A stretch of 64,000 nt of DNA. Origin: Clostridia bacterium. Its GTDB lineage: Bacteria; Bacillota; Clostridia; Christensenellales; CAG-138. Both the position numbers and the translations under genes were made by a program. The notes below the pieces were generated by a model. The model searched no databases, was not told the DNA's origin, and saw only the letters and a program-made list of their open reading frames with translations. Shown one piece after another: positions 44,543-51,816 of the stretch. The first letter of the stretch is position 1. Each line of letters opens with the position of its first letter. The stretch spans positions 57,618-121,617 of the forward strand of contig JAFWMS010000005.1 in NCBI GenBank assembly GCA_017545535.1, in the 5' to 3' direction.

Positions 44543-45334
44543 TCATAGCCGCCGGTAGAGGGTCAACAGCTGTTCCGGCGTCAGGGCTTCCCCCCGCAGG
44601 TCGGGGGCGAGGCCCATGTCGGCCAGGACGCCCTTCAGCTCCGGCGTTCCGGTGAGATTATTATACAGCGTCTTGCGCCGCATGCGCAAGCAGGCAGCCG
44701 CAAATTTTAACAGGGATCCTGGGGATTCCTGGGGAGCGTCCGGCCGGGCCTCCAGCTTCACGAGGGCGCTGGTCACCGTGGGGGGCGGCACGTAGGCCCC
44801 GGGGGGCACCAGGCCCAGAAGGTCGGGGGTGTAGTAGAGCTGGGAGACCATGGCCACGGGGCCGTAGTTCTTCTGCCCCGGCTGGGCGAAGAACCGGTCC
44901 GCCGCCTCCTTCTGCACCATGAGGAGCATCCCCGCGGGCCGGAGCTTCAGCAGCATGGTGACGACGTCCGCCGTGATGCAGTAGGGCAGATTCCCCGCCG
45001 CCACGAACCCCGGCGGCAGGAAGCCGAGATCCGTCTTGAGGCAGTCCCCTTCCAAGAGAGTCAGATTCTCGTCCGTCAGATCCCGGCGCAGAAAATCGCA
45101 GAGCCGGGGGTCCTTCTCCACGGCGCAGACCCGCGCCCCGGCGGCGAGGAGCAGCTCCGTGAGCCCCCCCAGCCCCGGGCCGATCTCCAGCACCGTCCGG
45201 CCCTTCAGGGGCAGGGCCCCCGCCAGCCGTTGGAGGGCCGCCCCGTCCACGCAAAAGTTCTGGCCCAGGTTTTTGTTGGGCTGCAGCCCCTCCCGGGCAA
45301 GGGCCTGCTCCACAAAGGCTTTCGTCGCTCTCAT
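44543..45334 (-). CDS. rsmA: 16S rRNA dimethyladenosine transferase
   Basis: This 263-residue KsgA-type enzyme dimethylates two adjacent adenines near the 3' end of 16S rRNA. It has LGQNFCVDGAALQRLA at the start, the SAM loop VLEIGPGLGGLTE, AVEKDPRLCDFL, GNLPYC (catalytic NLPY) and CLRMRRKTLYNNL at the C-terminus. ATG 45334 is chosen because the family N-terminus fits. A TATGAT box lies only 6 nt upstream with no ribosome site, so the mRNA is probably leaderless. A longer in-frame start at 45379 would lie upstream of the transcript. Confidence 0.94.
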   Translation of the reverse strand: MRATKAFVEQALAREGLQPNKNLGQNFCVDGAALQRLAGALPLKGRTVLEIGPGLGGLTELLLAAGARVCAVEKDPRLCDFLRRDLTDENLTLLEGDCLKTDLGFLPPGFVAAGNLPYCITADVVTMLLKLRPAGMLLMVQKEAADRFFAQPGQKNYGPVAMVSQLYYTPDLLGLVPPGAYVPPPTVTSALVKLEARPDAPQESPGSLLKFAAACLRMRRKTLYNNLTGTPELKGVLADMGLAPDLRGEALTPEQLLTLYRRL

Positions 45335-45340
45335 ACCGGC

Positions 45341-45369
45341 ATCATAGCATCCTTTGGCCGGGGATGCAA
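45341..45369 (-). promoter_or_regulatory. Leaderless rsmA promoter
   Basis: Minus strand TTGCAT (45369-45364), 17 nt, TATGAT (45346-45341), GCCGGT, then the ATG. Confidence 0.7.
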
Positions 45370-45397
45370 GTATGGGCAAGGGGCGAAACCCGATCCC

Positions 45398-45880
45398 ATG
45401 GAAAGTATGAACGGATTATCGGAATCCAAAGGGGCCTTTCTCTGTTACCATGGGGGCAGGAGGAAGGTCCGCAGGGAACAAAGCGAACAAAAGGGAACAA
45501 ACCTGAACAAAACGAACCAAGACAAAGACAAAGAAAAAGAGAAAGACAATGACAATGACAAGGACAATGACTCTCTCTCTTCCACAGAGCCGCGCCTGAC
45601 GGCGGAGGAGAGAGAGAAGAAGCCCTCCCTGGAGGAGGTGATGTCCTTCTCTCAGGAAGCGGGATTGAACGTGGACGTTCAGTACTTCTATAACTATTAC
45701 GAGGCCAACGGCTGGTATATCGGGAAGCGGCCCATGAAGGATTGGAAGGCGGCCGTGCGCTCCTGGGAGAGCAACGGCATGGATCGGGAGCGACCGGTCA
45801 GGGAGAGCGAATTGAGCGACGTGGACAGGTTCAGAGCGGCCATCGAACTGCACCGCATGAAGGAGGCGAAGGAGGTATGA
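45398..45880 (+). pseudogene. Truncated phage replication-initiator-like gene (C-terminal part)
   Basis: This is a 160-codon frame with no convincing ribosome site. The region EQSEQKGTNLNKTNQDKD, followed by an Asp/Lys/Asn/Glu microsatellite (from GACAAN repeats, about 45515-45570) and a module ending MKDWKAAVRSWESNG, is the linker and tail of phage replisome-organiser proteins. These normally start with a winged-helix domain that is absent here, so I read this as a 3' remnant. The upstream end abuts the rsmA promoter. A 52-codon frame (45877 on) overlaps its stop by ATGA and may be the start of a further remnant. Confidence 0.55.
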
Positions 45881-45954
45881 ATCGGAGGGAAGATAGCGCC
45901 CGGGGGCAGGGATGGTATATTTATGGCGAAACCGATATATGTCCCATAAACGGA

Positions 45955-45983
45955 AAGACAGGGCAGGGCAAACTTGGTATACT
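45955..45983 (+). promoter_or_regulatory. Promoter of the RinA/ArpU-like gene
   Basis: AAGACA (45955-45960), 17 nt, TATACT (45978-45983), 35 nt before the ATG. Confidence 0.5.
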
Positions 45984-46018
45984 GGCCCCAGAACGAAGGA
46001 AAAAAGGAGGTGAACGCG

Positions 46019-46399
46019 ATGCAGCGCGACCTTAGGTATATGGCGGAACGGAACGCGAAACGGTACAGGGAGAACCTGAGTTTTCTCAGGGGCTACGACG
46101 CGGCGGCAGACGCGGGGCGGCCCCTGCCTCCCAGGTATCTGGAGAAGGCGGGCTGGGTCTGGGCCGTGGAGCGGGTCCGGGCGGATCTGAAGGCGAAGGC
46201 GCCGGAGAAGGAGCGCTTCTTCGCCCGGCTGTACCACCTGGACGGGACCGCCCCCGGCACGCCCGGCCGGGACAGCGAAGTGATCAAGCTGTCCATGGAG
46301 CTGAACGTGAGCCCGTCCACCCTCTATAAGTGGCGGGAGGGGATCTTGGCGGACCTGCTCATGGCCGCGGTCCAGGCCGGGGTGCTGAAGCCGTATTAG
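46019..46399 (+). CDS. RinA/ArpU-like phage regulator
   Basis: This 126-residue protein has an N-terminal helical half ([20 protein letters not shown]) and a C-terminal sigma-region-4-like helix-turn-helix ([20 protein letters not shown] near 88-107, then [19 protein letters not shown]). This layout matches the small late-gene activators of phages (RinA/ArpU/DUF1492 group). AAAAGGAGGTG lies 8 nt before ATG 46019, and it has its own promoter, so it can be expressed although no other phage genes follow. It is the second part of a two-gene phage remnant between rsmA and ung. Confidence 0.6.
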   Translation: MQRDLRYMAERNAKRYRENLSFLRGYDAAADAGRPLPPRYLEKAGWVWAVERVRADLKAKAPEKERFFARLYHLDGTAPGTPGRDSEVIKLSMELNVSPSTLYKWREGILADLLMAAVQAGVLKPY

Positions 46400-46427
46400 A
46401 GCGGTGTTTATTGGAAGCCGGCGTTCT

Positions 46428-46560
46428 TTTTCTTGGTAAGAAAAAGAACCAAAAAGAACACAAGGAGGGGATATGGCTGTTTGCCGTGACCATATTTACC
46501 CCAGTGTGCTTCTCTTTTTTCGGTTCCTTTTTCTCTTCACCGAAGAGAAAAAAGGAACAC
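46428..46560. repeat. Two-hairpin dispersed repeat, copy 4 (full)
   Basis: The left arm is GTTCTTTTTCTT/AAGAAAAAGAAC followed at once by CAAAAAGAAC, a second copy of the 3' arm that could compete for pairing. About 65 bases of middle follow. The right arm is GGTTCCTTTTTCTCTTC/GAAGAGAAAAAAGGAAC around 46522-46558. Same architecture as copies at 5458 and 63197. Confidence 0.75.
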
Positions 46561-46623
46561 GTCTTGCCATCGTCCCCGGGAAACGGTATACTGTTCCTGA
46601 GAATCCGACAGGAGGCCACAGCC

Positions 46624-47292
46624 ATGGTGCACATCGGCAACGACTGGGACGAGCGTCTCGCGGGGGAGTTTGAAAAGCCCTATTATCTGGAGCTCAGGCA
46701 GTTCCTCATCGAGGAGTACCGGCATCACGTGGTGTACCCGGACATGCACGACATCTTCAACGCCCTGAAGTACACCTCCTTTTCGGACACGAAGGTGGTG
46801 ATCCTGGGCCAGGACCCGTACCACGGCCCCGGCCAGGCCCACGGGCTCTGCTTCTCCGTCCGCAAGGGCGTGGAGCCGCCCCCGTCCCTCGTGAACATCT
46901 TTAAGGAGCTCATGAGCGACGTGGGTATCGCCCGCCCGGCCCATGGGGAGCTCACCTGCTGGGCGAAGCAGGGGGTGCTGCTCCTCAACACGGTGCTCAC
47001 CGTCCGGGAGCACGAGCCCAACAGCCACAAGGGGAAGGGCTGGGAGATCCTGACGGACCGGGTCATCTCGGAGCTCAACAACAAGACCACGCCCGTGGTG
47101 TTCCTGCTCTGGGGCGCCAACGCCCGGAGCAAGAAGGCGCTCATCACGAACCCGCTCCACGTGAAGCTGGAGACCGTGCACCCGAGCCCCCTCTCCGCCT
47201 ACAACGGCTTCTTCGGCTGCCGCCACTTCTCGAAAGCGAACGCTATATTGGAGGCGGCGGGCGAGACGGGGATCGATTGGAATGTGGTATAG
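46624..47292 (+). CDS. ung: Uracil-DNA glycosylase
   Basis: This 222-residue family 1 UDG removes uracil from DNA. The catalytic water-activating motif [18 protein letters not shown] is near 63-80, with [17 protein letters not shown] and the [13 protein letters not shown] minor-groove loop near 189-201. Length is normal. CAGGAGG precedes the ATG. A TATACT box near 46588-46593 could be its -10. It is flanked by two different intergenic repeat structures. Confidence 0.96.
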   Translation: MVHIGNDWDERLAGEFEKPYYLELRQFLIEEYRHHVVYPDMHDIFNALKYTSFSDTKVVILGQDPYHGPGQAHGLCFSVRKGVEPPPSLVNIFKELMSDVGIARPAHGELTCWAKQGVLLLNTVLTVREHEPNSHKGKGWEILTDRVISELNNKTTPVVFLLWGANARSKKALITNPLHVKLETVHPSPLSAYNGFFGCRHFSKANAILEAAGETGIDWNVV

Positions 47293-47301
47293 GGCTTCTG
47301 C

Positions 47302-47492
47302 GAAGCCCAGCGATGTGCCTTCGGCGTGATGTTTCCCTGCGGGAAGTGATGTTTGGCCGCTTTGCGGCCAAGTGATGTGCCGCTGCGCGGCGTTACGGAT
47401 CAAAATCTTTGCGGCAAGGCCGCAAAACATCACTTGCGAAGCATACATCACTGCGCCAAAGGCGCAACATCACTTGCGTAGCAAACATCACT
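47302..47492. repeat. Palindromic array of small hairpins spaced by GTGATGT / ACATCAC
   Basis: The left half has GATGT then three GTGATGT copies separated by short hairpins: GGCTTC-tgc-GAAGCC, GCC-ttc-GGC, TTCCC-tgc-GGGAA, TTGGCCGC-ttt-GCGGCCAA and GCCGC-tgc-GCGGC. The right half has TGCGGC-aag-GCCGCA and then four ACATCAC copies separated by TTGC-gaa-GCAT, TGCGCC-aaa-GGCGCA and TTGC-gta-GCAA. The spacers of the two halves are reverse complements, so the whole can fold as one long stem with side hairpins. It lies between ung and ridA and contains no gene. Confidence 0.85.
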
Positions 47493-47528
47493 AAATTATC
47501 CATATTGATTTGGAAAGGAATGAGAAAC

Positions 47529-47906
47529 ATGAAAAAGATCGAAACCACCAACGCGCCCGGGGCCATCGGCCCCTACAGCCAGGGGATGACCAGCGGCAAG
47601 CTGGTGTTCACCTCGGGCCAGATCCCCCTGGACCCGGTGACCGGCGCCATCGCCGGCGACACCATCGAAGCGCAGAGCGAGCAGGCGCTCAGGAACCTGC
47701 AGGCGGTGCTGGAGGCCGGCGGCGCCAGCCTCAAGACCGTCGTCAAGACCACCTGCTTCCTCTCCGACATGGGGAACTTCGCCGCCTTCAACGCTATCTA
47801 CGCCAAGTTCTTCACCGGCGACTGCCCCGCCCGCTCCTGCGTGGCGGTGAAGACCCTGCCCAAGAACGTCCTCGTGGAGGTCGAGGCCATCGCCGAGGTC
47901 CTGTAA
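47529..47906 (+). CDS. ridA: RidA-family enamine/imine deaminase
   Basis: This 125-residue YjgF/RidA protein hydrolyses reactive 2-aminoacrylate-type enamines as a trimer. Motifs are APGAIGPYSQGM, VFTSGQIPLDP, TTCFLSDMGNFAAFN and the arginine-containing PARSCVAVKTLP, with the catalytic Arg in that block. GGAAAGGA lies 8 nt before the ATG. It heads a close run with an NhaC-type antiporter (28 nt) and an MTA/SAH deaminase (15 nt), probably an operon for nitrogen-compound breakdown. Confidence 0.93.
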   Translation: MKKIETTNAPGAIGPYSQGMTSGKLVFTSGQIPLDPVTGAIAGDTIEAQSEQALRNLQAVLEAGGASLKTVVKTTCFLSDMGNFAAFNAIYAKFFTGDCPARSCVAVKTLPKNVLVEVEAIAEVL

Positions 47907-47934
47907 GCGTATTCTGACCTGAGGAGGCCCCCTT

Positions 47935-49254
47935 ATGGAATGGCTGGTGTTGGGATTGTTCTGCGGCGGGCTGCTGCTGTGCCTGGCGCTGGATCTGTCG
48001 ATCCTGTACGCCTTGGTGGCGGGACTGGCCCTTTTTTTGCTCTACGGGCGAAGGAAGGGCTTCGGCTGGGGCGAGCTGTTCAGGATGGCCCTGGCCGGGG
48101 TGAAGACGGTGAAGAACATCCTCGTCACCTTCCTGCTCATCGGCATACTCACGGCCCTCTGGCGGGCGGCGGGGACCATTCCGGTCATCGTCTGCTGCGC
48201 GGCCAGGCTCATCCGGCCCGGGGTGTTCCTTCTGATGACGTTCCTTTTGAACGCGGCCGTGTCCGTGCTCACGGGCACCTCCTTCGGCACCGCGGCCACC
48301 ATGGGCGTCATTTGCGCCACCATGGGCGGGGTCATGGGCGTGCCGGTGCTCCTGACCGGCGGCGCGGTGCTCTCCGGCGTCTTCTTCGGCGATCGGTGCT
48401 CCCCTGTGTCCACCAGCGCCCTGCTGGTGGCGGCGCTCACGAAGACCAGCATCTTCGACAACATCAAACGCATGCTGAAAACGGCCTTGGTGCCGTTTTT
48501 CGCGGCCTGCGCCGTGTATACGGCCCTGGGACTGATCGCGCCCCATGGGGAGGGGTCGTTGGATCTGACCGCCCTGTTCGCCCGGGAGTTCCGGCTGAGC
48601 CTGTGGGCGGCGGTCCCGGCGGCGGTGATATTGGTCCTGTCCCTCCTTCGGGTGAACGTGAAGCTGAGCATGGGCGCCAGCATCCTTTCCGCCGTGGCCG
48701 TGTGCCTGCTGCTCCAGGGCCGGGCGCCGCTGGCGCTGCTTAAAATGGCGGCCCTGGGGTACACCGCCGCGGACGGGCAGGTGGGCGCCATGCTGAACGG
48801 CGGCGGGATCACGTCCATGCTGCGGGTGGCGGCCATCGTGTGCCTGTCCTCCTCCTATTCCGTGCTGTTCCGGAAAACAGGGCTTTTGGACGGGGTGAAG
48901 GCGGCCATCGGGCGGCTGTCCCGGCGGACGAGCCCATTCTTCGCCCTGCTGTGCACATCGGTCGTGGCGGGGATGATCGCCTGCAACCAAAGCTTGACGA
49001 TCCTGCTGGTCCACCAGCTGGGCCGGGACCTGTATCCCGAATCCGGGGACCTGGCCATCGACCTGGAGGACACGGCGGTGGTCATATCGCCCCTGGTGCC
49101 CTGGTCCATCGCCGGGGCCGTGCCCCTCTCCACCGTGGGCGCCCCCGCCGCCAGCGTGCTGCTGGGGTGCTATCTGTATCTGCTGCCCCTGTGGCGGCTG
49201 ACGGGGAGCCGGATCAGGAAAAGGGACACGGCGAAATCGACAAACGACCTATAA
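47935..49254 (+). CDS. NhaC-family Na+/H+ antiporter-like transporter
   Basis: This 439-residue protein has about 11-12 hydrophobic helices. Signature stretches are LTGTSFGTAATMGVICATMGG, FFGDRCSPVSTSALLVA (family Gly-Asp-x-x-Ser-Pro block) and ACNQSLTILLVHQL in the second half. NhaC-type proteins exchange Na+ or small amines/acids for protons; B. subtilis MleN is a malate/lactate example. In this gene run a purine or amine substrate is possible. CTGAGGAGG precedes the ATG. The family is well supported, the cargo is not. Confidence 0.85.
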   Translation: MEWLVLGLFCGGLLLCLALDLSILYALVAGLALFLLYGRRKGFGWGELFRMALAGVKTVKNILVTFLLIGILTALWRAAGTIPVIVCCAARLIRPGVFLLMTFLLNAAVSVLTGTSFGTAATMGVICATMGGVMGVPVLLTGGAVLSGVFFGDRCSPVSTSALLVAALTKTSIFDNIKRMLKTALVPFFAACAVYTALGLIAPHGEGSLDLTALFAREFRLSLWAAVPAAVILVLSLLRVNVKLSMGASILSAVAVCLLLQGRAPLALLKMAALGYTAADGQVGAMLNGGGITSMLRVAAIVCLSSSYSVLFRKTGLLDGVKAAIGRLSRRTSPFFALLCTSVVAGMIACNQSLTILLVHQLGRDLYPESGDLAIDLEDTAVVISPLVPWSIAGAVPLSTVGAPAASVLLGCYLYLLPLWRLTGSRIRKRDTAKSTNDL

Positions 49255-49269
49255 ATAAGGAGCTTTTTT

Positions 49270-50568
49270 ATGAAACGCTTGCTGAAAGGCGCGGACGTCC
49301 TTGCCGGGGAGAACGGCGGCTTTCGCTGCCTGAAAAACGGGTATCTGGGTATCGACGGGGACAGGATCGACTATATCGGCGTCGCTGTGCCGAAGGACCC
49401 CTACGACGAAGTCAGGGACATGACCGGAAAGCTGCTGCTGCCGGGCCTCATCAACGGCCACACCCACACGGGCATGAGCCTGCTGCGGGGCCTGGGGAGC
49501 GACCTGCCCCTGGATAAGTGGCTCTTCGACACCATTTTCCCCGTGGAGGACCGGCTCACGGACGACGATTTGCGCCTGGGCATGGAGCTGGCCATGCTGG
49601 AGATGCTCGCTTCCGGCACCACCTCCTTCACCGACATGTACATGGGCGCCGGCTACTGCACCCCGGCCATCCTTTCCGCCGGCATGAAGGCGAACCTCTG
49701 CCGCCCCTTGCAGTCCTTCGACCCGGAGGAGGAGCCCATGACCTGCCGCCGGATGAAGGAGATGCTGGCCCTGTACGAGGACTGGAACGGGGCGGGCGAG
49801 GGCCGGATCCGGGTGGATTTCTCCATCCACGCCGAATACACCTGCACCGAGAAAATGGTCCGCGCCGCCGCCCGGGAAGCGGAAAAGCGGGGCGCCGGCA
49901 TGCACCTCCACCTGTCGGAGACGGAATCGGAGCAGCGGGCCTGCGTCGAGAAATACGGCATGACCCCCGCCCGGTGGTTCGACAAGCTGGGCGCCTTCGA
50001 CCTTAGGGCCTATGCCGCCCACGGCGTTTGGCTCACGGCGGAGGACCGGGCGCTGCTGAAGGAGCGGGGCGTCACCGTGGTCCACTGCCCGGAGAGCAAT
50101 CTGAAGCTGGGCAGCGGCGTGGCGGACGTGCCCGCCCTTATCCGCGAAGGCGTGGCCGTGGCCCTGGGCACCGACGGCCCCGCCAGCAACAACAACCTGA
50201 ACCTCTGGGAGGAGATGCATCTGGTCTCCATCCTCCACAAGGGCGTCCGGCGGGACCCCACCCTCCTGTCCCCCCAAACGGTCCTGAGCATGGCCACGGT
50301 GAACGGGGCCAAACTCCAGGGCCGGGAGGACACCGGCGTCCTGGCCGTGGGCAACAAGGCGGATATCGTCGCCATAGACATGGACCGACCCCACCTCGTT
50401 CCCGCCATCGACCCGATTTCGAACCTGGTCTATTCGGCCCAGGGGGCGGACGTCGTTATGACCATGGTGGACGGCCGGATCCTCTATGAAAACGGGGAAT
50501 ATTTGACACTGGATCGAGATCGGATCCTCTTCGACGCCCGCCGGGCGGCCAGGCGGCTGCTGGGATAG
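49270..50568 (+). CDS. 5'-methylthioadenosine / S-adenosylhomocysteine deaminase-like amidohydrolase
   Basis: This 432-residue metal-dependent amidohydrolase deaminates MTA or SAH-type adenosines in known members. Motifs are LLPGLINGHTHTGMSLLRG (HxH near 62-64), DFSIHAEYTCT, MHLHLSETE (His ligand), AAHGVWL, HCPESNLKLGSG and the aspartate GTDGPASNNNLN. All metal ligands look present. It lies 15 nt after the antiporter gene and follows AAGGAG. Related enzymes (SsnA, AtzB-like) act on other purines or triazines, so the substrate is probable rather than certain. Confidence 0.85.
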   Translation: MKRLLKGADVLAGENGGFRCLKNGYLGIDGDRIDYIGVAVPKDPYDEVRDMTGKLLLPGLINGHTHTGMSLLRGLGSDLPLDKWLFDTIFPVEDRLTDDDLRLGMELAMLEMLASGTTSFTDMYMGAGYCTPAILSAGMKANLCRPLQSFDPEEEPMTCRRMKEMLALYEDWNGAGEGRIRVDFSIHAEYTCTEKMVRAAAREAEKRGAGMHLHLSETESEQRACVEKYGMTPARWFDKLGAFDLRAYAAHGVWLTAEDRALLKERGVTVVHCPESNLKLGSGVADVPALIREGVAVALGTDGPASNNNLNLWEEMHLVSILHKGVRRDPTLLSPQTVLSMATVNGAKLQGREDTGVLAVGNKADIVAIDMDRPHLVPAIDPISNLVYSAQGADVVMTMVDGRILYENGEYLTLDRDRILFDARRAARRLLG

Positions 50569-50614
50569 GCCTCCGTCCTTTTCCGAAAAACAAGCACAAA
50601 AAAAATAAAACATC

Positions 50615-50643
50615 TTGAAATTTTATTAGCTTTGAAATACAAT
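50615..50643 (+). promoter_or_regulatory. Promoter of the TAXI-TRAP operon
   Basis: TTGAAA (50615-50620), 17 nt, TACAAT (50638-50643), 54 nt before the ATG. Confidence 0.7.
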
Positions 50644-50696
50644 AAAAGAGTCGGATCATCCCCCGGCAAAGAATATTAGAAAAAAGGAGATCTATC

Positions 50697-51689
50697 ATGA
50701 AAAAGTTCCTGGCAATCGTTCTGGTTCTGGTTCTGGCCGTCTCCGCCGTGGCTTGCGGCAGCAAGACGGAAGCCGGCGCCCCCGCCGCCAAGAAGGCGGC
50801 CCTGACCATGGGCACCGGCGGTGAGTCCGGCACCTACTTCGCGGTGGGCGGCGTTCTGGCGAACGTGCTCAACGAGAAGAATCCCGACATCATGAACGTG
50901 AACGTGGTGTCCACCGGCGGTTCCGGCGACAACCTGCAGAACATGGCTGCCGGCGTCTACCAGCTGGCCACCGTGCAGTCCGACGTTATGACCTACGCCT
51001 TCAACGGCACCCGTTCCTTCGAGCAGACGGGCAAGGTCCCCAACGTCCGGATCCTGGCCGGCCTCTATGCCGAGACCGTGCAGATCGTCACCACCAACCC
51101 CGACATCAAGACCGTTGAGGACCTGAAGGGCAAGAAGGTCTGCGTGGGCGACGTGAACTCCGGCACCTACTTCAACGCCACCGACGTGTTCAAGGCCTAC
51201 GACATGGACATCGAGAAGGATGTGGAGCCCATCTTCCAGTCCTTCGGCGCCTCCACCGAGAGCCTGAAGGACGGCAAGATCGACGCCGCCTTCCTGTGCG
51301 CCGGCGCCCCCACCACCTCCGTGGTGGATCTGGGCACCGCCAAGAGCGTGTACTTGGTGTCCATCGACGATGCGCACATGGAGAAGCTCCTGGCTGACTG
51401 CCCCTTCTATGCCAAGTACACCATCGGCAAGGACGTCTACAAGACCCCCGAAGACTGCCAGACCGTGACCGTGAAGGCCACCCTGGTTGCCGACGCCGCC
51501 ATCTCTGACGACGTGGCCTACGCCATCGTGAAGACCATCTTCGAAGCCAAGGACGAGATCACCGCGGCCCACGCCAAGGGCGCCGAGATCGATCTGACCT
51601 TCGCCACCGACGGCATGGCCATCCCCTTCCATCCCGGCGCTGCCAAGTACTTCGCCGAGAAGGGTATCACCGTGGATACGGGCAAATAA
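50697..51689 (+). CDS. TAXI-family TRAP transporter solute-binding lipoprotein
   Basis: This 330-residue protein has a lipobox (AVSAVACGS, Cys near 20). The TAXI-type binding fold starts LTMGTGGESGTYFAVGGVLA, with VSTGGSGDNLQNMAAG, LKGKKVCVGDVNSGTYFNA and DAAFLCAGAPTTSVVDL. TAXI receptors hand substrates (often glutamate-like or other small acids) to the fused TRAP permease encoded next. AAAAAGGAG precedes the ATG. A hairpin in the 127-nt gap to the permease may limit read-through, giving more receptor than permease. Confidence 0.93.
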   Translation: MKKFLAIVLVLVLAVSAVACGSKTEAGAPAAKKAALTMGTGGESGTYFAVGGVLANVLNEKNPDIMNVNVVSTGGSGDNLQNMAAGVYQLATVQSDVMTYAFNGTRSFEQTGKVPNVRILAGLYAETVQIVTTNPDIKTVEDLKGKKVCVGDVNSGTYFNATDVFKAYDMDIEKDVEPIFQSFGASTESLKDGKIDAAFLCAGAPTTSVVDLGTAKSVYLVSIDDAHMEKLLADCPFYAKYTIGKDVYKTPEDCQTVTVKATLVADAAISDDVAYAIVKTIFEAKDEITAAHAKGAEIDLTFATDGMAIPFHPGAAKYFAEKGITVDTGK

Positions 51690-51718
51690 TGGACCCGGCC
51701 ATAGGATAAACTGAACAA

Positions 51719-51772
51719 ACAGGAGCTGCGGCGGTTTTTTCGCGAAACCGCGGCGGCTCCTGCTGTTTTACA
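51719..51772 (+). terminator. Intercistronic hairpin between TAXI receptor and permease
   Basis: CAGGAGC...GGCGG / CCGC...GGCTCCTG stem-loop with loop TTTTTTCGCGAAA, followed by CTGTTTTAC. It is probably a partial terminator, because no new promoter is obvious before the permease. Confidence 0.7.
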
Positions 51773-51816
51773 AGCAAAGCGTCTCAACACAAATCTTTTC
51801 ATCGGAGGAAAGCTCC

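Noticed and set aside
45877..46035. 52-codon frame overlapping the end of the phage-like remnant
   Set aside because: It has an ATGA overlap but no family features, and it runs into the start region of the RinA-like gene. Mentioned only as a possible further remnant.
47302..47492. CRISPR array between ung and ridA
   Set aside because: The repeated unit is only 7 nt, it switches orientation in the middle, and the spacers are themselves palindromes.
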